DNA from: Pseudomonas ekonensis
Lineage (GTDB): Bacteria > Pseudomonadota > Gammaproteobacteria > Pseudomonadales > Pseudomonadaceae
Assembly: GCF_019145435.1 (NCBI RefSeq)
Contig: NZ_JAHSTS010000002.1
Coordinates: 1,832,001-1,896,000, forward strand
Reading direction: 5' to 3'
DNA: 64,000 nt
How positions within the stretch are numbered: position 1 is the stretch's first letter; each line of letters starts with the position of its first letter. The notes under the pieces were generated by a model, which was not told where the DNA came from, did not search any database, and saw only the letters and a program-made list of their open reading frames with translations. This document shows positions 55,790 to 64,000 of this stretch, piece by piece. The position numbers and the translations under genes were made by a program.

Positions 55790-56917
55790 ATGCGTCTTTC
55801 CGAATTCATCATGGCCAACGTCGATCCCATCGTCGAAGAATGGGAGACCTTCGCCCGCACCATCACACCGGCGGCCGACTACCTGGACGGCCCGGCCCTG
55901 CGCGACCACGCCCGCTCGCTCCTGCTGGCCGCCGCCCGGGACATGGACAAACCGCAGACCGCCGACGAACAGGCCGACAAGTCCAAGGGCGAAGGCCCGG
56001 CCAAGACCCCGAGCCTGGACCAGGCCGGCGCCAGCCATGGCGAAATGCGCCACTCGGTGGGCTTCGACCTGGTGCAGATGACCTCCGAGTTCCGCCACCT
56101 GCGCGCCTGCGTCATCCGCCTGTGGGTCGACAGCCTGCAAACGCCGGACCGCACCGGCCTGCGCGACATGATCCGCTTCAACGAAGCCATCGACGAAGCC
56201 CTGGCCGAGTCCACGGCGGCCTACGCCGAACAGGTCAACCGCTCGCGGGACATCTTCCTCGCCATCCTCGGCCACGACCTGCGCGCGCCGCTGCAGGCCG
56301 TGACCATCTCCACCGACATGCTGCTGCGCAAGACCGCGCTGCAGGAGGACGCCCTGCCCTTCGTGCAGAACATCAAGGACGGCTCGCGGCACATGGCGGC
56401 CATGGTCAGCGACCTGCTGGAGCTGGTGCGCAGCCGCCTGGGCAAGAGCCTGCCGATCGAGCCGGCGCCGATGGACCTGGCGGATACGGCGCGGGCGGCC
56501 ATCGCCGAAGCCTTCGCCGGCAATCCGGACAGCGACACGGTCCTGAAGGTGGAGGGCGACACCCATGGGGTCTGGGACGCCGGACGGCTGGCCCAACTGC
56601 TGCAGAACCTGATCGGCAACGCCTTGCAGCACGGCACCGGCCCGCAGGGCGTGGTGGTGAGCCTGCACGGGGAAGCCGACAGCGTGCGCCTGACCGTGCA
56701 CAACCACGGCGAGCCGATCTCCGAGGACGCCATCGGCACGATTTTCGACCCGCTGGTGCGCAGCGCCGACGAAGTGCTCGGCCAGACGTCCACCAGCCTC
56801 GGGCTGGGGCTGTTCATCGTCAAGGAAGTGGTGACCGCCCACGGCGGGACGATCGAGGTCAGTTCGAGCGGGGAGGAAGGCACGCTGTTCAGCGTGGTGT
56901 TGCCGAGAAAGGCCTAG
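55790..56917 (+). CDS. Soluble histidine kinase with RsbRD-like N-terminal domain
   Basis: 375 residues, no membrane segment. About 1-150: helical RsbRD-N-like globin-type sensor (MRLSEFIMANVDPIVEEWE; SHGEMRHSVGFDLVQMTSEF). About 155-225: HisKA with phospho-acceptor His in LAILGHDLRAPLQAV. About 260-375: HATPase with NLIGNALQHG and TSLGLGLFIVKEVV. The partner regulator is not adjacent. Transcribed away from the MITE-like element. Confidence 0.88.
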   Translation: MRLSEFIMANVDPIVEEWETFARTITPAADYLDGPALRDHARSLLLAAARDMDKPQTADEQADKSKGEGPAKTPSLDQAGASHGEMRHSVGFDLVQMTSEFRHLRACVIRLWVDSLQTPDRTGLRDMIRFNEAIDEALAESTAAYAEQVNRSRDIFLAILGHDLRAPLQAVTISTDMLLRKTALQEDALPFVQNIKDGSRHMAAMVSDLLELVRSRLGKSLPIEPAPMDLADTARAAIAEAFAGNPDSDTVLKVEGDTHGVWDAGRLAQLLQNLIGNALQHGTGPQGVVVSLHGEADSVRLTVHNHGEPISEDAIGTIFDPLVRSADEVLGQTSTSLGLGLFIVKEVVTAHGGTIEVSSSGEEGTLFSVVLPRKA

Positions 56918-56936
56918 CCTGAAAGTCAGCGTTGCC

Positions 56937-56965
56937 GTTCATCGCGAGCAGGCTCGCCCCCACCG
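56937..56965. repeat. Single REP unit
   Basis: ATCGCGAGCAGGCTCGCCCC between the kinase gene and convergent cbpM. Confidence 0.7.
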
Positions 56966-57024
56966 TCACCGCGTACCGCTGCGGCAGCGGGCCGACGAAG
57001 AGGCCGATGAGAACCTCGCAAAGA

Positions 57025-57330
57025 TCACTCGGCCACCAACCGCGCCAGGCGCTGGCGCAGCATCCGGTTCTCCGCCCGCAGTGCCTTCACCTCTTCCAGC
57101 AGTTCCATCGCCAGCGCCACCCCTTCCCACTCAAGCTCCAGGTCGCGCCGCAGCTTGGCCGCGCGCCGGGCCAGGGTCAGCTCGACATCGGTGAAGCGCC
57201 ACTCCCGGGGCTGCGCGCCCTGAGGTTCGAGGATGCCGTGCTCGACGATCTCGATCACGTAGGCGTCCGACAGGTCGGTCGCCTCACAGAATTCTGCCAT
57301 GTCCAGTTGAACGATCAGGGGGCTGCTCAT
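57025..57330 (-). CDS. cbpM: Chaperone modulator CbpM
   Basis: A 101-residue MerR-like winged-helix protein that binds and inhibits the J-domain protein CbpA. Seen: FCEATDLSDAYVIEIVEHGIL, WRFTDVELTLARRAAKLRRDL and a C-terminal coiled coil EEVKALRAENRMLRQRL. It lies 23 bases downstream of cbpA on the same strand, the usual pairing. Confidence 0.93.
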   Translation of the reverse strand: MSSPLIVQLDMAEFCEATDLSDAYVIEIVEHGILEPQGAQPREWRFTDVELTLARRAAKLRRDLELEWEGVALAMELLEEVKALRAENRMLRQRLARLVAE

Positions 57331-57353
57331 GCCGGGCTACTCCGTCGCTGGGT

Positions 57354-58298
57354 TCAGAAGTTCTCTCGCGGGTTGAAGGCGGCTTTCTTGGCCAGTTCCT
57401 GCCACAGGGCCTTGACGTCGTCGCCCGTGGCCTTCGGCATCACGGCCTTGAGCTGGACGAACAGGTAACCGCGCTCGCCGGCCTTGTTCTTCAGGCCATG
57501 GCCCTTGGCGCGCATGCGTTGGCCGTTCTGGCTGCCGGCCGGCACCTTGAGGTTGATCTTGCCGGTCAGGGTCGGCACCGCCACCTCGGCGCCCAGCGCC
57601 AGTTCCCACGGCGCCAGCGGCAGGGTGATGATCAGGTTGTCGCCTTCGACGTCGAACTTGGGGTGCGGCGCGAAGCGGATGGTCAGGTACAGGTCGCCGT
57701 TGGCCCCGCCGCCGACACCCGGTGCGCCCTGGCCCTTGAGGCGGATGCGCTCGCCGTCGGTCACCCCCGCCGGGATCTTCACGTTCAGGCTCTTGCTGGT
57801 GTTGCTGACGTGCTGGCCCGCCGCGTTGTGCTGCGGCACCTGGAAGGTGACCTTCTTCGACTCGTTCGAGAGGGTTTCCTCAAGGAAGATCGGCAGTTCC
57901 ATTTCCACGTCCTGTCCCCGGCGCCCGGCGCTGCGCGATTGCCGGCCGCCACCGCCGAAGCCGGGGCCGCGGTTGCCGAAGATCGAGCTGAAAAAGTCGG
58001 AAAAGTCGCCGCCGTCGGATCCGCCGCCGAAGCCGCCGCGGCTCTGCCAGCCCGGCGGCCCCTGGAAGGGCTGGCCATGCTGGCCGTAGCGGCGCAGGTC
58101 GTCGTACTCGGCGCGCTTGTCGGCGCTCTTCAGCGCCTCATAGGCTTCCGAGGCGTCCTTGAACTTGGCCTCGGCGTCCTTTTCCTTGCTGACATCGGGG
58201 TGGTACTTGCGCGCCAGCTTGCGATAGGCGGCCTTGATCGCCTTGTCGTCCGCCGTCGGCTCCACGCCGAGTATCTTGTAATAGTCTTTGAAGTCCAT
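57354..58298 (-). CDS. cbpA: DnaJ-like co-chaperone CbpA (curved DNA-binding protein)
   Basis: 314 residues: J domain ([23 protein letters not shown] in YHPDVSKEK), a Gly/Phe-rich linker (about 70-125) and two C-terminal substrate-binding domains without a zinc finger ([39 protein letters not shown]). Co-chaperone of DnaK and nucleoid binder. Divergent from an Hsp70-like gene; the 289-base gap must hold both promoters. Confidence 0.95.
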   Translation of the reverse strand: MDFKDYYKILGVEPTADDKAIKAAYRKLARKYHPDVSKEKDAEAKFKDASEAYEALKSADKRAEYDDLRRYGQHGQPFQGPPGWQSRGGFGGGSDGGDFSDFFSSIFGNRGPGFGGGGRQSRSAGRRGQDVEMELPIFLEETLSNESKKVTFQVPQHNAAGQHVSNTSKSLNVKIPAGVTDGERIRLKGQGAPGVGGGANGDLYLTIRFAPHPKFDVEGDNLIITLPLAPWELALGAEVAVPTLTGKINLKVPAGSQNGQRMRAKGHGLKNKAGERGYLFVQLKAVMPKATGDDVKALWQELAKKAAFNPRENF

Positions 58299-58587
58299 CT
58301 AAGGAGTCACCATCGTCATCGGTTTCGCGCCCGTATCAGCTTGCGCCGATTCGCGCAGGCCGGTTTGACCGATCTCAAGCGTGTGACCGGTCGGCGCAGC
58401 AGAAGTTTATCGGCAGTGGACGGCGGTTCTTGCGACCGCCGGTGATCTGCCGGCCCATGCCAGCAAGTTTGGGGCGATGCGCAGGCTTTCAAGGCATCCG
58501 GGCGGCAAATTGCGGATGACCGGCCTTCGAATCTGCCGCGCACTGGCATACACTGCGCGGCCGTTTTTTTGACCGGAACCGAAAGAC

Positions 58588-59856
58588 ATGAAAGACGCCT
58601 CTCCAGCCCGTGCCTGCGGCATCGACTTCGGCACGTCCAACTCCACCGTCGGCTGGCTGCGCCCCGGCATGGAAACGATGATCGCGCTGGAAGACGACAA
58701 GATCACCCTGCCGTCGGTGGTCTTCTTCAATATCGAGGAACGCCGTCCGGTGTACGGGCGCCTGGCGCTGCACGAGTACCTGGAAGGCTACGAAGGCCGC
58801 CTGATGCGCTCGCTCAAGAGCCTGCTCGGTTCCAAGCTGATCAAGCACGACACCAGCGTGCTGGGCACGGCCATGCCGTTCAAGGACTTGCTCGGGCTGT
58901 TCATCGGCCAGCTCAAGGGCCGCGCCGAGGCCTCCGCCGGCCGCGAGTTCGAGCAGGTGGTGCTGGGCCGCCCGGTGTTTTTCGTCGACGACGACCCGCT
59001 GGCCGACCAAGAGGCCGAAGACACCCTGGCGGAAGTGGCGAAGAAGATCGGCTTCAAGGACGTGTCGTTCCAGTACGAGCCGATCGCGGCGGCGTTCGAC
59101 TACGAGTCGACGCTGGAACGGGAAGAACTGGTGCTGATCGTCGACATCGGCGGCGGTACGTCGGACTTTTCCCTGGTGCGCCTGTCGCCCGAGCGCCGGG
59201 CTGTGGATAACCGTCACGACGACATCCTCGCCACCGGCGGCGTGCACATCGGCGGAACCGACTTCGACAAGCAACTGAGCCTGCAAGGCCTGATGCCGCT
59301 GTTCGGCTACGGCAGCCGGATGAAGAGCGGCGCGCTCATGCCCACCAGCCACCACATGAACCTGGCGACCTGGCACACCATCAACTCGGTGTACTCGCAG
59401 AAGTCGACCTTGGCCCTGGGCAGCATGCGCTACGACATCGAGGACACCGGCGGCATCGACCGCCTGTTCAAGCTGATCGAGCAGCGCGCCGGCCACTGGC
59501 TGGCGATGGAAGTGGAAGAGACCAAGATCCAGCTGACCCACAGCGACAGCCGCCGCGTAGCGCTGGACCGGATCGAGCCGGGCCTCGACGTGGAACTGAC
59601 CCGGACGCTGTTCGAGTCGGCCATCGACACCCAGCTTGCGCGCGTGCGCGCCAGTGTCACCCAACTGCTGGCGGACGCCGGCGTGGCGGTGGGCCAGGTC
59701 GACACGGTGTTCTTCACCGGCGGTTCCAGCGGCATCCCGGCGCTGCGCAACAGCGTCGCGGCGATGCTGCCCAACGCGCGGCATGTGGAAGGCAACATCT
59801 TCGGCAGCATCGGCAGCGGGCTGGCGATTGAGGCCATGAAGCGATATGGCGTTTAA
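58588..59856 (+). CDS. Hsp70-like chaperone (YegD type)
   Basis: 422 residues covering the actin-like ATPase domain only: GIDFGTSNSTVGWLRPG (phosphate 1), LIVDIGGGTSDFSLVRL (phosphate 2) and FFTGGSSGIPALRNSV (adenosine). There is no SBD of DnaK length, as in E. coli YegD. Role unknown; divergence from cbpA suggests a protein-quality link (inference). Confidence 0.9.
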   Translation: MKDASPARACGIDFGTSNSTVGWLRPGMETMIALEDDKITLPSVVFFNIEERRPVYGRLALHEYLEGYEGRLMRSLKSLLGSKLIKHDTSVLGTAMPFKDLLGLFIGQLKGRAEASAGREFEQVVLGRPVFFVDDDPLADQEAEDTLAEVAKKIGFKDVSFQYEPIAAAFDYESTLEREELVLIVDIGGGTSDFSLVRLSPERRAVDNRHDDILATGGVHIGGTDFDKQLSLQGLMPLFGYGSRMKSGALMPTSHHMNLATWHTINSVYSQKSTLALGSMRYDIEDTGGIDRLFKLIEQRAGHWLAMEVEETKIQLTHSDSRRVALDRIEPGLDVELTRTLFESAIDTQLARVRASVTQLLADAGVAVGQVDTVFFTGGSSGIPALRNSVAAMLPNARHVEGNIFGSIGSGLAIEAMKRYGV

Positions 59857-59861
59857 CGGCA

Positions 59862-59985
59862 GCTACAAGTTGCGAGCTTCAAGCTGCAAGTAAAAGCAAA
59901 GGCAAGAGCAACCGCCGCTCTTGCCTTTGCTTGCGGCTTGCAGCTTGCCGCTTGCCGCTTGCCGCTTGCCGCTTGCAGCTGCCTC
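59862..59985. repeat. Heptamer array and hairpin after the Hsp70-like gene
   Basis: A perfect 16-bp stem (59894-59909 with 59917-59932) is followed by six tandem GCTTGCA/GCTTGCC units at 59936-59977. It ends at the stop of the convergent AI-2E gene and may double as a terminator. Confidence 0.8.
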
Positions 59986-60998
59986 TAAACCATCCCGCCC
60001 AGCTTCAGCTCACTCTTCAGATACGCGTAATAGATCGGCCCCGCCACCACCCCCGGCAGACCGAACGCCGCCTCGAACACCAGCATCGCCAGCAGCAGCT
60101 CCCACGACTTGGCGCTGATCTGCCCGCCGACGATGCGCGCGTTGAGGAAGTATTCCAGCTTGTGGATGAAGATCAGGTAGCCCAGCGCCGCGATCGCCAC
60201 CCAGATCGACAGCGACAGGCCGACGATGGTGATCAGGGTGTTCGACATCAGGTTGCCGATCACCGGCAGCAGGCCGAGCAGGAACGTCAGCACGATCAGG
60301 GTCTTGGTCAGCGGCAGCTTGATGCCGAACAGCGGCAGGATCACCGCCAGGAAGATCCCGGTGAAGAAGGTGTTGAGCAGGGAGATCTTGATCTGCGCGA
60401 AGACGATGTTGCGAAACGCCTGGACCAGCAGGTGCAGGCGGTCGAACAGCGCGGCCGCCAGCGGCTTGCGCTTGGTGACGTCCGGCACCCGTTGCAGGGC
60501 GATGATCGCGCCGAGCACCATGCCGATCAGCAGGGTCACGAACATGTGCGCCGCGTCCTTGCCGACCAGTTGCAGGTCGGCCAGGTGTTTGCTCATCCAT
60601 TCGCCGATCGCCACCCGGAACTCGGCGGCGCTGGCCGGCAGGTAAGCGTCGACGAAGGGCGGCAACTGACCCCGCGCGCGGTCGACCACGCCCATGAACT
60701 TGTCGAGGGAAGCGCCGGGGTTTTCCGCCTCGTGCAGCAGAAAACTGATGGCGCCGGCGAAGATCAGCGCCAGCACGCTCACCACCAGCGTGCCGAGCAG
60801 CGCCACCGCCAGCCAGCGGGCGCGCCGGCCTTCGATCAGCCGCTGCAGTTGCGGGGTGAGCATGTTGACCAGTTCGAACACCAGCAGCCCGGCCAGCAGG
60901 CTGGGCAACAGGCGCAACGGCAACACCAGCAGCAACCCGCCGAAAATGATGATCCAACTGGCCCACAACACGACATGACGCTCAGAAAACGTTGGCAT
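59985..60998 (-). CDS. AI-2E family (TqsA/YhhQ-type) membrane permease
   Basis: 337 residues with about eight helices: WIIIFGGLLLVLPLRLLPSLL, VALLGTLVVSVLALIFAGAI, FVTLLIGMVLGAIIALQRV, LNTFFTGIFLAVILPLFGI and FEAAFGLPGVVAGPIYYAYL, the C-terminal family signature. Members range from autoinducer exporters to Na+/H+ antiporters, so the substrate is not predictable here. Confidence 0.88.
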   Translation of the reverse strand: MPTFSERHVVLWASWIIIFGGLLLVLPLRLLPSLLAGLLVFELVNMLTPQLQRLIEGRRARWLAVALLGTLVVSVLALIFAGAISFLLHEAENPGASLDKFMGVVDRARGQLPPFVDAYLPASAAEFRVAIGEWMSKHLADLQLVGKDAAHMFVTLLIGMVLGAIIALQRVPDVTKRKPLAAALFDRLHLLVQAFRNIVFAQIKISLLNTFFTGIFLAVILPLFGIKLPLTKTLIVLTFLLGLLPVIGNLMSNTLITIVGLSLSIWVAIAALGYLIFIHKLEYFLNARIVGGQISAKSWELLLAMLVFEAAFGLPGVVAGPIYYAYLKSELKLGGMV

Positions 60999-61133
60999 AC
61001 AGCCTCAAAACGAACGGCGTAAAAGGATTGGCAGTCTGCCAGCGATCCGGGGGGAGCACTAGGGAAATGCACGGCTTGTCAGGGTTGCCGCGCTTGTCGG
61101 CCTCTTCGTCGGATCGCCGCCAGGTTCAGCCGA

Positions 61134-61439
61134 TCATTTTTTCTTCAGGCAATCGCTCATGAAGGTCTTGCGCGCATCGCCGGTCAGGGCCTTGGTCGCC
61201 GCATCGGCGTTGCAGGTCTTCATCTTCTGCTGCTGCGGGGTCAGGGCCTTGGCGTCGTTGGCCGCCGGCGCCGCTTTCAGGCAGGTGCTCATGAAAGCCT
61301 TGCGCTCGTCGCCCTTGAGGCTCTTGGCCGTGGCGTCGGCGTTGCAGGTGGTCATCTTGTTCTGTTGCGCCGTGGCGGCGAACCCCTGGGAGCACAGCAG
61401 CAGGCCGATCATCAGCAAAGGGACACGCAACATCTTCAT
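61134..61439 (-). CDS. PsiF-repeat periplasmic protein
   Basis: A 101-residue exported protein: signal peptide (MKMLRVPLLMIGLLLCSQGFAA) and two PsiF repeats, QNKMTTCNADATAKSLKGDE and QQKMKTCNADAATKALTGDA, each ending FMS-CLK. PsiF is a phosphate-starvation protein in E. coli; the function is unknown. ATG 61439 has AGGAG upstream; a longer reading is unlikely. Confidence 0.9.
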   Translation of the reverse strand: MKMLRVPLLMIGLLLCSQGFAATAQQNKMTTCNADATAKSLKGDERKAFMSTCLKAAPAANDAKALTPQQQKMKTCNADAATKALTGDARKTFMSDCLKKK

Positions 61440-61502
61440 GGAGTTTTCTCCTGGTCGCCGCACCGACGGGTGCGGCCTCTCCGGCAGTGTAGTCAAAGCT
61501 TG

Positions 61503-62309
61503 TTACACCTTCCTGCCGTCCAGGTGGCTGCGCCGGTACTGCTCCGGCGTGCACCCGGCCTGACGGGCGAACATGGCGATGAACGCCGAGCCGCTGCTGT
61601 AGCCGAGGTCGAAGGCGATTTCCTGCACGCTGCGCGGGCTCTCCAGCGCTTCGATGGCCGCCAGGTAACGCAGGCGCTGGCGCCATTCGCCGAAACTCAT
61701 CCCCAGCTCACGCACGAACTGGCGCGCCAGGGTGCGCTCGCTCACATGCACCTGCTGCGCCCAGTGCGCCAGCGGCTGGTTGTTGCCGGGCTCGGCCTGC
61801 AACGCGTCGAGGATCGCCAGCAAGCCCGGGCTGCTGGCGTAGGGCAGGTAGCACTCGTGCACCGGCGCCTGGCGCAACTGATCTACCAGCACCTGGGCCA
61901 GGCGCCGGTCGGCGTCGAGGTCGGGGATCTTCACGTCGCGGGCGGCGAAGTCCTTGAGGATCGCCTTGAGGATGTCGCTGATCGCCAGGGTGCAGGCCCG
62001 CGCCGGCAGGTCGGCGCACACCGACGGATCCAGGCACACCGCCCGGTAGTTGACCGGCTGATGGCTGTAGAAGCTGTGCTCGACCTGCGGCGGCACCCAC
62101 ACCGCGTACTGCGGCGGCGACATGAAGCGGCTGCCGTCGACGTCCATGTGCAGCACGCCATGGGCCGCGTACTCCAGGGTGCCCCAGGGGTGGCGGTGCG
62201 GCGCGGCGTATTCGTGGGCGTTGAAGTCGGCGTAGCGGAAGTACACCGCCGACGGCAGTTCGCTGAAATCCAGCAGGTCGATGTGTTTGCTGTTCATGCT
62301 GTCCGTCAT
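61503..62309 (-). CDS. AraC-family transcriptional regulator
   Basis: 268 residues: an N-terminal cupin sensor (YAAPHRHPWGTLEYAAHGVL; PPQYAVWVPPQVEHSFYSH) and a C-terminal double helix-turn-helix (VSERTLARQFVRELGMSFGEW; VQEIAFDLGYSSGSAFIAMF). ATG 62309 is the chosen start; ATG 62297 is nearly as good. Divergent from the EamA permease gene across 85 bases, so it probably controls that gene. Confidence 0.93.
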   Translation of the reverse strand: MTDSMNSKHIDLLDFSELPSAVYFRYADFNAHEYAAPHRHPWGTLEYAAHGVLHMDVDGSRFMSPPQYAVWVPPQVEHSFYSHQPVNYRAVCLDPSVCADLPARACTLAISDILKAILKDFAARDVKIPDLDADRRLAQVLVDQLRQAPVHECYLPYASSPGLLAILDALQAEPGNNQPLAHWAQQVHVSERTLARQFVRELGMSFGEWRQRLRYLAAIEALESPRSVQEIAFDLGYSSGSAFIAMFARQAGCTPEQYRRSHLDGRKV

Positions 62310-62394
62310 CAGGGGCAGGTTGTCCGGTTCGCAGTATAGGGCTGGATCCGGACAGGGGATAATCGGCCATCCTTCAACGTTTCGGTTTCTCCCC

Positions 62395-63282
62395 ATGCAA
62401 TACGCGTTTCCCCTGCTGGCGATCTTCATCTGGGCCGGCAACACCGTGGTCAACAAGCTTGCGGTCGGTGCGATCTTCCCCGCCGAGATCGGCTTCTACC
62501 GCTGGCTGCTGGCCGGGCTGTTCTTCACGCCCTTCATGCTCAAGGGCGTGATCGCCCACTGGCCGCAGATCCGCCCGAACCTGGGCAAGATCTTCGTGCT
62601 CGGCGTGTTGGGCATGGCGGTCTACCAGAGCCTGGCCTACTTCGCCGCGACGATGACCAGCGCCACCAACATGGGCATCATCCTGTCGCTGATGCCGTTG
62701 ATGTCCCTGGCCATGGCCATCGCCAGCCTCGGCCAACGCCTGACCGCCGGGGCGCTGGTGGGCGCGGTGCTGTCCTTCGCCGGGGTGCTGGTGGTGGTGT
62801 CGTCAGGCAGCCTCGGCGCCCTGCTGCAGCATGGGGTGAACCTGGGCGACGCGATGATGCTGATCGCCACCCTCGCCTACGCGGTCTACAGCACCTTGCT
62901 GAAGAAGTGGCAGCTGCGCCTGCCGCCGCTGGTGCTGCTGTACCTGCAGGTGCTGGTGGCGGTGGCGGTGCTGTTTCCGCTGTATGCCGCCTCGCCGAAG
63001 ACCGGCCTGACCCTGCACAACCTGCCGCTGGTGCTGTACGCGTGCCTGCTGGCCTCGATGCTCGCGCCGCTGGCGTGGATGCAGGCCGTACAGCGCCTGG
63101 GCCCGAGCCGCACGACCCTGTTCTTCAACCTGCTGCCGCTGATCACGGCGCTGATTGCGGCGGCGGTGCTCAAGGAGCAACTGGCGATGTACCACCTGGT
63201 GGGCGGGCTGCTGACGCTGGGCGGGGTGATCCTGTCCGAGCGCTGGACCACCGTGATCGGCAAAAGGGTGAGCCTGGCCTGA
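62395..63282 (+). CDS. EamA/DMT-family exporter
   Basis: 295 residues with ten helices in two EamA repeats (FPLLAIFIWAGNTVVNKLAVG; YAVYSTLLKKWQLRLPPLVL; SRTTLFFNLLPLITALIAAA). Drug/metabolite exporter of unknown substrate. ATG 62395 gives the family N-terminus. Likely target of the divergent AraC regulator; converges on the lipase gene with a nine-base gap. Confidence 0.93.
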   Translation: MQYAFPLLAIFIWAGNTVVNKLAVGAIFPAEIGFYRWLLAGLFFTPFMLKGVIAHWPQIRPNLGKIFVLGVLGMAVYQSLAYFAATMTSATNMGIILSLMPLMSLAMAIASLGQRLTAGALVGAVLSFAGVLVVVSSGSLGALLQHGVNLGDAMMLIATLAYAVYSTLLKKWQLRLPPLVLLYLQVLVAVAVLFPLYAASPKTGLTLHNLPLVLYACLLASMLAPLAWMQAVQRLGPSRTTLFFNLLPLITALIAAAVLKEQLAMYHLVGGLLTLGGVILSERWTTVIGKRVSLA

Positions 63283-63291
63283 TTCCACAGG

Positions 63292-64000
63292 TCAGACTCC
63301 CGCTGCCTTGAGGCGCGCGGCATGCTCGACGAATAGCCGCACCGGATCCGCGCCCTTGCCCACCAGCCCCAGCGACTGGTTGACGATGTCGAAGTGATCC
63401 ATCGGGTAGTCGTCGCCGATCACCGTGCCCAGGTGCGCGCTGCAACGCCCGACCATGCCGTCGCATTGCCCGGCCTCGCGCACGAAGGTCTTGGCGAACA
63501 GCCGGCAACTGCGGTGGGTGCCGTCGAACAGGTTGCCGCCCCGGTCGGTCTTGCCCGGCTGCAAGGTGCCGGACCAGGAGTAGTAACGCACGCCGTCGAC
63601 CTCCTCCGGCCCCTGCCCGCCCCAGGTTTCGGGCAGCCCCTGTGGATAACGCAGGTTGAACAGCGCCACCCCCGCCGTCGTGAGCGACTGGTGCGAGGCA
63701 TGGATGTCCACCGGCAGCTTCGGCCCGCGGTAGCCGGTCTCCAGCAGGCCCATCAGCCAGCCGACAAACCGCAGCAGCGCCTCCAGCAGGCGGCCCCGGG
63801 CGCTGTCCGCCGGGTAGTGGCGTTCGAGGTAGTCCGCCAGTTCCGAACCGTGGTTGGGCCCGGCCACCGACGTCACCGACGCCACCCGGTCCGGCCGTTT
63901 GGCCGCTGCGTAGCGGGCGGTCAGCGAACCCTGGCTGTGCCCGATCAGGTTGACCTTCTCGGCGCCGGTGTCGCGCAGGATCTCGTCGATCCGCGCCAGC
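63292..64000 (-). CDS. Class I triacylglycerol lipase, 5'-truncated by the window edge
   Basis: The frame is open to the right edge, so the N-terminus is missing; 235 residues are visible. Seen: nucleophile elbow GHSQGSLTARYAAAKRPD (Ser of GHSQG), SVAGPNHGSELADYL, the disulfide cysteines CDGMVGRCSAHLGTVIGDDY and catalytic-His segment DHFDIVNQSLGL. This is the Pseudomonas LipA/LipC subfamily, exported by type II secretion and requiring a Lif foldase, which is not seen here. Confidence 0.93.
   Translation of the reverse strand, partial: LARIDEILRDTGAEKVNLIGHSQGSLTARYAAAKRPDRVASVTSVAGPNHGSELADYLERHYPADSARGRLLEALLRFVGWLMGLLETGYRGPKLPVDIHASHQSLTTAGVALFNLRYPQGLPETWGGQGPEEVDGVRYYSWSGTLQPGKTDRGGNLFDGTHRSCRLFAKTFVREAGQCDGMVGRCSAHLGTVIGDDYPMDHFDIVNQSLGLVGKGADPVRLFVEHAARLKAAGV

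Overview
The window is chromosomal DNA of a high-GC gammaproteobacterium, almost certainly a Pseudomonas of the fluorescens group. The protein sequences are typical of the genus, REP palindromes of the fluorescens type are scattered between genes, and two gene blocks follow the order I remember from P. aeruginosa: PA4844-PA4868 (chemoreceptor, dsbD, aroQ, accB, accC, prmA, a DUF3426 gene, dusB, fis, purH, purD, retS, then urt and ure genes) and PA2903-PA2914 (cobJIHG, cobL-cbiD-cobK, then a TonB receptor with an ABC importer).

Layout. (1) 1-15831, + strand, core genes: partial chemoreceptor, DsbD, AroQ-AccB-AccC, PrmA, a zinc-ribbon membrane protein, DusB-Fis, PurH, PurD and the hybrid sensor RetS. 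(2) 15832-25381, accessory: two paralogous unknown proteins, a MarC-family protein and a 2354-residue protein resembling the large clostridial glucosylating toxins. It has a TcdB-like glycosyltransferase site, a papain-like C-H-D triad in the middle, and a TcdA/TcdB-type pore-forming region. (3) 25656-34008, the cobalamin corrin-ring genes in two divergent operons, with a third member of the unknown family between them. (4) 34168-34764, a HigBA-type toxin-antitoxin pair. (5) 34862-39988, a copper-handling cluster: DUF2946, PCuAC, DUF2946, OprC-type receptor and PepSY protein. (6) 40140-45015, a TonB receptor with an ABC importer, preceded by a Zur-like palindrome and an intrinsic-terminator hairpin. 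(7) 45221-55474, urtABCDE urea importer behind a sigma54-type promoter, then ureD, ureA, two GNAT acetyltransferases, ureB and ureC; this is a urea-nitrogen acquisition block. (8) 55476-64000: a MITE-like palindromic element at the ureC stop codon, a soluble histidine kinase, cbpA-cbpM, an Hsp70-like gene, an AI-2E family protein, a PsiF protein, an AraC regulator divergent from an EamA permease, and a partial class I lipase.

The most notable object is the toxin at 18317-25381. Its DXD motif and surrounding nucleotide-binding residues align closely with TcdB. Where TcdB has its InsP6-dependent protease it instead shows a C58/Mcf-type triad, the arrangement known from lymphostatin-like proteins. 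The three-member unknown family nearby has no function I can assign. No tRNA, rRNA or CRISPR array was seen. The only gene-free stretch over 300 bases is 55475-55789, which holds the MITE-like element.
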